A stretch of DNA of 9,833 nucleotides, taken from positions 1-9,833 of the forward strand of contig CAMBMC010000072.1 in the NCBI GenBank assembly GCA_945868555.1, in the 5' to 3' direction. Positions 4,123 to 9,833 of the stretch are shown here, piece by piece. The stretch's first letter is position 1, and every line of letters begins with the position of its first letter. Source of the stretch: Chitinophaga pinensis. Its GTDB lineage: Bacteria > Bacteroidota > Bacteroidia > Flavobacteriales_D > Crocinitomicaceae. Both the position numbers and the translations under genes were made by a program. A model generated the notes under the pieces. The model was not told where the DNA came from. It did no database searches and saw only the letters and a list, made by a program, of their open reading frames with translations.

Positions 4123-7089
4123 TTGTTCCTCAAATCCCACTTCAGCCTCAAATACGGAATTCTTTCGCCCGAAGAACTTGTTCTCTGGATCCATTCTTCT
4201 TGCTATGTTCACGCCGTATTGTGCGACATCAACTCCACAAGCGCGGCCTTGGGATATGTTCGCGCGGCTCAAAAAGAAGGGATTGTACCCGTCGTTGGGA
4301 TTGACATTCGCAATGGGATTGACTGTTTTTATCTACTGATTGCCAAAAACAATCGTGGACTACACGAAGCAAACACCTTTCTGTCAAAGCACATTCACAG
4401 CGGAGAAGCATTTCCAAGTCAAGCGCCACATCTGGGGAATTGCCATGTGATTTATCCTTGGGGAAAAGAACCGAAAAAATTGAAAGACAACGAGTGGATC
4501 GGCATTCATTCGAATCAATTGAACAAACTGACCATTCACCAACACAAGGCGCCAATCAAGCGAATGCTTGCACTAGATTTTATGACCTTTAGAAACAAGC
4601 GCGATTTCAATACCCACAGACTGCTTCGGGCTATTGCTAAGAACACACTTCTCTCGAAGCTGCCCAAAGAAGAACAAGCCAATCCTGAAGACCTGCTCCT
4701 TTCAAAAGACCAGTTCGAAGAGCGATTTGATGCATTTCCCGTGTTGATTGAACAAGCCAAAAAACTCCTTGAGACCTGTTCTGTAAACTTTGCATTTGGA
4801 GACGATGCTGCACCTCAAAATTTAGCCACATATACAGGAAGTAAAGAAGAAGACTTGCAACTATTGCGAACTCTTTGTGCTGAAGGTCTCGACTATCGTT
4901 ACTCTGAAATGACCGAAGAAATTGCCTTGCGCATCGAAAAAGAAATTGAGATCATTGCACAAAAAGACTACCTCTCCTACTTCCTCATCACCTGGGACTT
5001 CACATCATATGCGCGTTCGAAAGGGTATTTTTATGTCGGCAGAGGAAGTGGTGCCAATAGCATCGTTGCCTATCTATTGCGGATTACCGATGTTGATCCC
5101 TTAGAACTCGACTTATACTTCGAGCGTTTTATCAATCTCTACCGAAAAAATCCACCGGACTTCGATATGGACTTCTCCTGGCGCGATAGGGATGACATCA
5201 CGCGCTACATCTTTGAACGCTATCCAAATGCTGCATTGCTCTGCACCTACAACACCTTTCAATACAGCGCTGCAGTGCGCGAACTCGGAAAAGTATTTGG
5301 ACTACCAAAGGCAGAGATTGATCTCCTCAGCAAGGGAAAATTTGACATCAACAGGCTGGATCAGCTATCACAACTCGTGATTACCTACAGTAAATTGCTG
5401 CATGGAATCCCATCGCACCTCAGCGTACACTCGGGAGGCATTGTCATTAGTGAAAAACCCATCACCTGGTTTTCCGGCACCTTTATGCCGCCAAAAGGAT
5501 ATGCAACCACTCAATTCTCTATGCTGGAAGCTGAGGATGTGGGATTGTATAAGTTTGACGTACTGAGTCAACGGGGATTGGGAAAAATTCATGACACCTT
5601 GGACATCATCGCCTACAATCAACCCGAAAATCCTCATCACGACATCCACGACATTTCCCACTTCAAAAAAGATGAAAAAGTCCGTGACCTCTTGCGTTCA
5701 GCACGTGCAATGGGCTGCTTTTATGTCGAATCACCAGCCATGCGCATGTTGATGGTAAAATTACAGGTGGATACGTATCTCGGACTTGTTGCAGCAAGTT
5801 CCATCATACGTCCAGGTGTAGCTCAGTCTGGTATGATGCGGGAATATATTCTTCGCCATCGCTATCCAGAAAAACGAAAAGATGCCCCCCCTGTGTTGCT
5901 TGAAATCATGCCCGACACCTATGGCGTAATGGTGTATCAGGAAGATGTGATTAAAGTCGCTCACCATTTTGCTGGACTATCATTGGCGGAGGCGGATGTA
6001 CTTCGTCGTGGGATGTCTGGAAAATTCAGGTCGCGCGATGAGTTCAATCGTGTACGTGACAGCTTCTTTCAGAATTGCCGCAAAAAGGGATATCCAGATA
6101 CTCTGACGTCAGACATTTGGCGGCAAATAGAAAGTTTTGCGGGCTATGCCTTTTCCAAAGGGCACTCTGCCTCATACGCGGTCGAAAGCTACCAGAGTTT
6201 ATACCTCAAAGCATATTATCCCCTCGAATACATGACCGCCTGCATCAATAATTTTGGAGGCTACTACCGCACTGAAGTCTATGTACACGAGGCACGCAGC
6301 TGGGGAGCAACGGTACACGCGCCATCACTCAACCACGGTGCCTACGAATGTCTTTTACGCGATAAATCACTCATTCTCGGTTTTATCCTCGTGCAAGGAA
6401 TTGAACAGCAACTGATTCAAAAAGTGCTCTTGGAACGCTTGAACAATGGGCCTTTTCTTCATTTCGAAAACCTGATGAAACGATGCTACATTCCCCTCGA
6501 CCAACTCGTATTGATCATTCGTATTGGTGGCTTGCGTGACTTTCCAGAGACACGAAAAGCACTTCTTTGGAAGGCTCATTTGTTCCACAACAAGGTCAAG
6601 GAAAAAGCACCCGTGCCACTCCTTTTCGAATCAGAACAAAAGCACTTCGACTTGCCACAGCTGAGTGAGCAGACGCTTGAATTGGCTTTCGAGCAGATGG
6701 AGCTGCTTGGATTTCCCTTGTGCAATCCGTTCGACTTATTGACTGAACTCGTTAATGAACATACTTATGCCACAGAAATCCCAAAATGTCTCGGTCAACG
6801 CATCATTACCTTCGGGTATTTGATTGCCCTAAAACATTCCAAAACGAACAAAGGAGAAGCAATGTTTTTCGGAACATTCATCGATCAGAAAGGCGCAATA
6901 ATTGACACCGTACACTTCCCTGAGACGGCGCGTAAGTACCCATTTTACGGAAAAGGAATCTATAAAATGGTTGGGATAATTACTGAGGAATTTGGCTATT
7001 ACACGGTAGAAGTTGGAGAAATGATCAAGCAAAGCTTCATGGAGGACATTCGCTTTAGTGACGAAAATGCAGAAATGAAAAACGAATGA
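4123..7089 (+). CDS. dnaE2: DNA polymerase III alpha-type subunit, DnaE2-like (translesion partner of DinB)
   Basis: A 988-residue C-family DNA polymerase, shorter than the replicative DnaE (about 1160 or more). The PHP domain is degraded: the usual HxH motif is reduced to KSHFS (4-8) and the next motif reads LCDINSTSA (33-41) with Ile in place of a metal-binding His, so proofreading by PHP is unlikely. The polymerase core is intact: GRGSGANS (306-313), the two Asp of PPDFDMDF (D348, D350), the third Asp in YKFDVLSQRGL (D479), MSGK and the FAGYAFSKGHSASY block (from 672). An OB-like domain covers about 893-975; no clear clamp motif is seen near the C-terminus. The start is TTG: no in-frame ATG precedes it, and MFLKSHFSLKYG matches the usual N-terminus of this class. 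It follows dinB on the same strand, probably in one transcription unit interrupted by repeats. Confidence 0.92.
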   Translation: MFLKSHFSLKYGILSPEELVLWIHSSCYVHAVLCDINSTSAALGYVRAAQKEGIVPVVGIDIRNGIDCFYLLIAKNNRGLHEANTFLSKHIHSGEAFPSQAPHLGNCHVIYPWGKEPKKLKDNEWIGIHSNQLNKLTIHQHKAPIKRMLALDFMTFRNKRDFNTHRLLRAIAKNTLLSKLPKEEQANPEDLLLSKDQFEERFDAFPVLIEQAKKLLETCSVNFAFGDDAAPQNLATYTGSKEEDLQLLRTLCAEGLDYRYSEMTEEIALRIEKEIEIIAQKDYLSYFLITWDFTSYARSKGYFYVGRGSGANSIVAYLLRITDVDPLELDLYFERFINLYRKNPPDFDMDFSWRDRDDITRYIFERYPNAALLCTYNTFQYSAAVRELGKVFGLPKAEIDLLSKGKFDINRLDQLSQLVITYSKLLHGIPSHLSVHSGGIVISEKPITWFSGTFMPPKGYATTQFSMLEAEDVGLYKFDVLSQRGLGKIHDTLDIIAYNQPENPHHDIHDISHFKKDEKVRDLLRSARAMGCFYVESPAMRMLMVKLQVDTYLGLVAASSIIRPGVAQSGMMREYILRHRYPEKRKDAPPVLLEIMPDTYGVMVYQEDVIKVAHHFAGLSLAEADVLRRGMSGKFRSRDEFNRVRDSFFQNCRKKGYPDTLTSDIWRQIESFAGYAFSKGHSASYAVESYQSLYLKAYYPLEYMTACINNFGGYYRTEVYVHEARSWGATVHAPSLNHGAYECLLRDKSLILGFILVQGIEQQLIQKVLLERLNNGPFLHFENLMKRCYIPLDQLVLIIRIGGLRDFPETRKALLWKAHLFHNKVKEKAPVPLLFESEQKHFDLPQLSEQTLELAFEQMELLGFPLCNPFDLLTELVNEHTYATEIPKCLGQRIITFGYLIALKHSKTNKGEAMFFGTFIDQKGAIIDTVHFPETARKYPFYGKGIYKMVGIITEEFGYYTVEVGEMIKQSFMEDIRFSDENAEMKNE

Positions 7090-7116
7090 AAGATATAAAC
7101 ACGCACAAAAAGTTGC

Positions 7117-7124
7117 TATATTTG
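7117..7124 (+). promoter_or_regulatory. -7 box of the tRNA-Leu promoter (TATATTTG)
   Basis: TATATTTG is an exact TAnnTTTG box 27 bases before the tRNA 5' end, preceded by AAAAAGTTGC. This is the spacing expected for a tRNA precursor with a short leader. No separate -33 TTG is seen. Confidence 0.65.
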
Positions 7125-7151
7125 CACCTCGTAAAAGAACGTTCTTTGCAT

Positions 7152-7233
7152 GCGCACGTGGTGAAATTGGTAGACATGCCATCTTGAGGGGGTGGTGCCA
7201 TTAGGTGTGCTGGTTCGAATCCAGTCGTGCGCA
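7152..7233 (+). tRNA. tRNA-Leu, anticodon GAG
   Basis: The cloverleaf folds by eye. Acceptor arms GCGCACG (7152-7158) and CGTGCGC (7226-7232) pair fully, and the discriminator is A7233. The anticodon stem CCATC/GGTGG encloses the loop TTGAGGG with anticodon GAG at 7186-7188, which reads CUC and CUU leucine codons. A long variable arm (GCC-ATTA-GGT) marks a class II tRNA such as Leu. The T-arm is GCTGG-TTCGAAT-CCAGT. CCA is not encoded (CTC follows the discriminator), so it must be added after transcription. It lies downstream of dnaE with its own promoter and terminator. Confidence 0.95.
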
Positions 7234-7241
7234 CTCTGATC

Positions 7242-7275
7242 AAAAGCACTTGTTTCGCAGAAACAGGTGCTTTTT
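7242..7275 (+). terminator. Intrinsic terminator of tRNA-Leu
   Basis: AAAAGCACTTGTTTC and GAAACAGGTGCTTTT form a 15-bp stem with one G-T wobble and a 3-base loop (GCA), ending in a run of five T, eight bases after the tRNA. The stem starts with AAAA, so it could also stop transcription from the other side. Its right arm is shared with the larger inverted repeat 7265-7334. Confidence 0.85.
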
Positions 7276-7334
7276 CATTTTACAGCAAGCCGAAACGACA
7301 GTTTCGAGCGCAGCAGGAAAATGAAAAAGCACCT
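7265..7334. repeat. 70-bp inverted repeat with nested hairpin behind the tRNA
   Basis: AGGTGCTTTTTCATTTT (7265-7281) and its exact 17-base reverse complement (7318-7334) flank a 36-base spacer. The spacer holds a perfect inner hairpin, CGAAAC-GACA-GTTTCG (7291-7306). The left arm overlaps the right half of the tRNA terminator, so the two structures cannot form together. Confidence 0.8.
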
Positions 7335-7336
7335 TC

Positions 7337-7484
7337 ATGAGCGTAGCGAATGAAGTGCGTTGATCCATTGCACGTCGCACAAATGGATATGCAATCCAGT
7401 CGTGCATTCCCCCAGAATAAACCATCACCCAAATGAGCGTAACGAATGAAGTGCGTTGATCCAATGCACGTCGCACAAATGGAT
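7337..7484. repeat. 52-bp direct repeat pair in the tRNA tail region
   Basis: Copies at 7337-7388 and 7433-7484 start ATGAGCGTA and end CAAATGGAT and differ at two positions. In copy 1, CTTCAT (7333-7338) and ATGAAG (7350-7355) form a stem, and ATCCATT with AATGGAT form a second one. Copy 2 has lost the first arm and weakened the second (CCAATG), so copy 1 looks like the more intact form. The open frame on the minus strand across this region, rich in FVRRA-DQRTSF repeats, is a by-product of the duplication and not a gene. Confidence 0.8.
7393..7405 (+). repeat. 13-bp copy of the tRNA-Leu 3' end
   Basis: AATCCAGTCGTGC here is identical to 7218-7230 in the T-arm and acceptor stem of the tRNA-Leu. 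It lies between the two 52-bp repeats. It may mark a past duplication of the tRNA tail or an integration-site scar; no integrase or further mobile-element gene is in the window. Confidence 0.6.
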
Positions 7485-7697
7485 CTTGAATAAACACGCG
7501 ACCCTTAGATTAAAATCCCGGCTAGGTGAATCACCAACACAAGATTAATTCAAAACAAGTATCTAACGCGTTCATATTAAGAACGTGTTTTTAAGACAAA
7601 AGGATAGATAAACAAATCAAGATGGATAAACGTTTACATTTAGTTAATGTTCTCATCCGTAAATAATGGTATTTTTAAACTATAAAACTTAAAAGGC
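7485..7697. other. AT-rich gap before the adhesin gene
   Basis: No credible gene is seen. It holds a terminator-like hairpin at 7565-7592 and an A-rich stretch just before the adhesin ATG (AACTTAAAAGGC), typical of Bacteroidota translation starts. No clear TAnnTTTG promoter box was found, so the adhesin promoter is not located. Confidence 0.5.
7565..7592 (+). terminator. Orphan intrinsic terminator-like hairpin
   Basis: AACGCGTTC (7565-7573) pairs with GAACGTGTT (7581-7589) through nine base pairs with one G-T wobble. The loop is ATATTAA, and a run of five T ends at 7592. There is no gene directly upstream on the plus strand: the tRNA already has its own terminator at 7242-7275. It could end read-through, or a small RNA starting in 7485-7564. 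Confidence 0.6.
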
Positions 7698-9833
7698 ATG
7701 CGTAAAACTATTTTCTGGATACTTCTAATAGTTTTTTTTGTTCATCATTCCTCTGCTCAAGTCGTCGATCCATTTTCAATTCGCTACCAAAATTCTCAAA
7801 AAGGAGGTATTCGTCTGCTTTCGAATGTTTCAGTTTCCTGCACGAACTGCGCCGCAACAACAGCTCAAATACCACCGATAGGAACTGGTCAAAACAATGG
7901 TCTGAACGCAAGTTATGTTGATATTGATGGCCTTACTACAACTTTTATGTCATCCAGCGACAGTTTAAATCTCCCAAACTGTAGCGAGGTTCTTTGGGCT
8001 GGTCTCTATTGGTCCGCACGCGTTGGTGGAAATGGCTTCACACCAAGTAGTGTAACAAATTATGCGCTTCGAAATCAGGTAAAACTTCGAGTGAACAATG
8101 GTGCCTATATCAACTTAACGGCAGATGAAATTTTAGACAACACTATAGGACATCAAACCTACCATTGTTTTAAAAATATCACATCTATTGTACAAGCATC
8201 AGCAATTACTGCAAGATACACCATTGCAAACCTTGTTACGCGCACAGGAACCGACAACATGCATGGTGGATGGACTATTGTTGTCGTATATAACAACGTA
8301 TTTGAATCCATGCGTAACCTTACCGTATTCGACGGTTTAGCAAATGTGAGTGCGGGAAATACCGTAAATATCCCCTTATCTGGATTTTTGACTCCTTTAA
8401 CTGGGCCGGTCAATTTTGAATTGGGCGTAGTTTCACACGATGGGGACCGCGGTCAAACTGGAGACCAATTGTTGTTTAATGGTGTTGGAACCAATTATGT
8501 TAACGTCTTCGATGCGCTACATACGCAAAATGATGTCTTCAACAGTACAATTTCAAGAAACGGTGTAATGACGCCATTCCGCGTTCCGAATTTCAACAAT
8601 ACAATAGGTTACGATGCGAGCGTTTTTTCGCCGAATAATATGACCTACAATTACATTGGAAACAACACAACATCAGCAAATATCCGCATTACCACAGGGG
8701 GGGAAACCATTCTTACGAGTGTAGTGACTTCTGTGATTGATGTCTACGAACCAGATTTAAGAGCAACTGTATACATGCAAGATTTAAATGGAGGACTCGT
8801 TCAACCAGGTGATATACTAGAGTACACCTTGGTGGGTAAAAACATCGGTTCTGACATATCAAATGGCACATTTATGTCTGACACACTTGATCCAAGAACT
8901 ACCTATCTACCTGGATCAATCTCTTTTACCTACGGACCAAACATAGGTGCAAAAACAGATGCCTACACGGATGATCAAGCAGAATATGACCCAGTAAATC
9001 GTGTGATCATCGCTCGTATTGGGACAGGAGCCAATGGCAGTGTTGGCGGTACAGTTGTCAATTCACCCACTGGTGCCGACAGTACTGTTGTTAAATTTCG
9101 CGTAACGGTAATTGATGATTGCCTCATGTTTCAATGCGATCCAACGCTTGACCACAAAGCCTATATTTTTGGAACGGGAAATATTTCAGGAAATTCATAC
9201 AACAACGGTGGACTCTCGGATCAATATGATGCCAATGGCTGTCCGACAGTTGCGAACAACGCTCTCGTCATTAATGTAGCGGGTTGTCCACCAACAGCAA
9301 TAGATTACAATGACCCTATTTGTGTTGGCGAAACCATTCAATTTGCATTTCCTCTATCTACTGCAGCAAATTACAATTGGACAGGACCGAACGGGTTTGC
9401 CTCTACCCTTCAAAACCCAAGTGTCAGCAATTCTACCGGAATAAATTCAGGAATATATAGTGTTGCAATAACGTTCAGTGGCTTAGATTGTATCATCGAT
9501 ACCACAGCAACAATTGTTGTCAATCCAAATCCAACGATCCAACAGAACACAATCACAAATGTCAACTGCTTTGGAAATGCAACAGGGAGTATATCCATCG
9601 TAGGAATCGGTACGGCACCTTTCACCTATGCTTGGTCGAATGGCAATGTAACGAGTAACCCAACGGGATTAGCTGCAGGCACCTATGCTGTAACCGTAAC
9701 GGATGCCAATACGTGCACAGCAACTGGTACCTATACCATCTCACAAAATACGCTACTTACAACCACAGCGAGTATCACCTCCAACTTCAATGGATTTAGT
9801 GTAAGCTGCTTTGGTTCAACGAATGGAACCGCA
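7698..9833 (+). CDS. Secreted adhesin-like surface protein, 5' part (DUF11, Ig/PKD-like, SprB repeat)
   Basis: An open frame of 712 codons runs from ATG 7698 to the window edge without a stop, so the gene is cut. A signal peptide (MRKTIFWILLIVFFVHHSSA before QVVD) directs export. The N-terminal region (about 22-345) carries the VLWAGLYW block (around residue 100) that I associate with Bacteroidota DUF11 surface proteins. A DUF11-type repeat follows (about 352-476: DLRATVYMQDLNGG, GDILEYTLVGKNIG). An Ig/PKD-like domain comes next (about 530-616: ICVGETIQF, NYNWTGPNGF), then a SprB repeat (about 618-681: VNCFGNATGS, AGTYAVTVTDANTC). A second SprB repeat begins at the edge (VSCFGSTNG). Such proteins are usually thousands of residues long and often end with a type IX secretion (gliding-associated CTD) signal, not visible here. 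Likely role: adhesion or gliding at the cell surface. The start is supported by the signal peptide. Confidence 0.88.
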   Translation, partial: MRKTIFWILLIVFFVHHSSAQVVDPFSIRYQNSQKGGIRLLSNVSVSCTNCAATTAQIPPIGTGQNNGLNASYVDIDGLTTTFMSSSDSLNLPNCSEVLWAGLYWSARVGGNGFTPSSVTNYALRNQVKLRVNNGAYINLTADEILDNTIGHQTYHCFKNITSIVQASAITARYTIANLVTRTGTDNMHGGWTIVVVYNNVFESMRNLTVFDGLANVSAGNTVNIPLSGFLTPLTGPVNFELGVVSHDGDRGQTGDQLLFNGVGTNYVNVFDALHTQNDVFNSTISRNGVMTPFRVPNFNNTIGYDASVFSPNNMTYNYIGNNTTSANIRITTGGETILTSVVTSVIDVYEPDLRATVYMQDLNGGLVQPGDILEYTLVGKNIGSDISNGTFMSDTLDPRTTYLPGSISFTYGPNIGAKTDAYTDDQAEYDPVNRVIIARIGTGANGSVGGTVVNSPTGADSTVVKFRVTVIDDCLMFQCDPTLDHKAYIFGTGNISGNSYNNGGLSDQYDANGCPTVANNALVINVAGCPPTAIDYNDPICVGETIQFAFPLSTAANYNWTGPNGFASTLQNPSVSNSTGINSGIYSVAITFSGLDCIIDTTATIVVNPNPTIQQNTITNVNCFGNATGSISIVGIGTAPFTYAWSNGNVTSNPTGLAAGTYAVTVTDANTCTATGTYTISQNTLLTTTASITSNFNGFSVSCFGSTNGTA

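Noticed and set aside
6829..7182. Minus-strand open frame of 117 codons over the dnaE2 3' end and tRNA
   Set aside because: It overlaps the conserved DnaE2 C-terminal coding sequence and the tRNA-Leu; it has no recognisable motif and is an antisense shadow.
7218..7405. attL/attR pair of an integrated element
   Set aside because: The interval between the two copies of the 13-base sequence is under 200 bp of repeats, with no integrase or cargo gene; at most it is a scar.
7240..7497. Minus-strand open frame of 85 codons with repeated FVRRA-DQRTSF segments
   Set aside because: It is the translation of the tRNA terminator and 52-bp direct repeats; the protein repeats follow the DNA duplication, and there is no start context or family resemblance.

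Overview
The window looks like a chromosomal segment from a Bacteroidota genome, most likely a marine or freshwater Flavobacteriales relative (Fluviicola/Crocinitomicaceae-like). The evidence is a large surface protein with a SprB-type repeat, a TIGR03643/DUF2805 protein, a DinB plus DnaE-type polymerase pair of the kind found in this phylum, TAnnTTTG-type -7 boxes and a general lack of Shine-Dalgarno sequences. The lineage call is inference; no marker gene is present.

Region by region. (1) 1-159 is the 3' end of a plus-strand gene that may encode an outer-membrane beta-barrel. It converges on a minus-strand two-gene operon (986-1354 TIGR03643/DUF2805, then 306-989 an atypical short-chain dehydrogenase, joined by a 4-base start/stop overlap). 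The gap between the convergent genes carries two AT-rich 7-bp-period arrays in opposite orientation, and the stop codons of both genes lie inside them. (2) 1440-2387, divergent from that operon, encodes a secreted alpha/beta-hydrolase of the esterase D type. (3) 2607-3824 (dinB, catalytically intact Y-family polymerase with a clamp-binding motif) and 4123-7089 (DnaE2-like C-family polymerase, intact polymerase aspartates, degraded PHP domain) form a likely translesion/mutagenesis pair. Upstream of dinB is a helically phased 11/22-bp repeat with two GATTA-N5-TAATC dyads, then a -7 box, then a 17-bp palindrome touching the ATG. The 298-bp dinB-dnaE gap is almost entirely repeats: GGARCAT heptads, a hairpin, two copies and a stub of an 83-bp unit, and heptads that run up to the TTG start of dnaE. 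(4) 7152-7233 is tRNA-Leu(GAG) with its promoter and a strong terminator, followed by about 240 bp of tRNA-tail repeats, including a 70-bp inverted repeat, a 52-bp direct repeat and a 13-bp copy of the tRNA 3' end. (5) After an orphan terminator-like hairpin, 7698-9833 is the 5' part of a long secreted adhesin-like gene (DUF11, Ig/PKD-like and SprB-repeat modules) that runs off the window.

Functionally, the polymerase pair is the core of the window: DinB and DnaE2 probably act together on damaged DNA under damage-responsive control, and the TIGR03643/SDR pair belongs to a gene set I recall lying near photolyase/cryptochrome genes in this phylum. The most unusual material is non-coding: the 7-bp-period arrays at three intergenic sites, the phased operator-like array before dinB, and the competing hairpins behind the tRNA.
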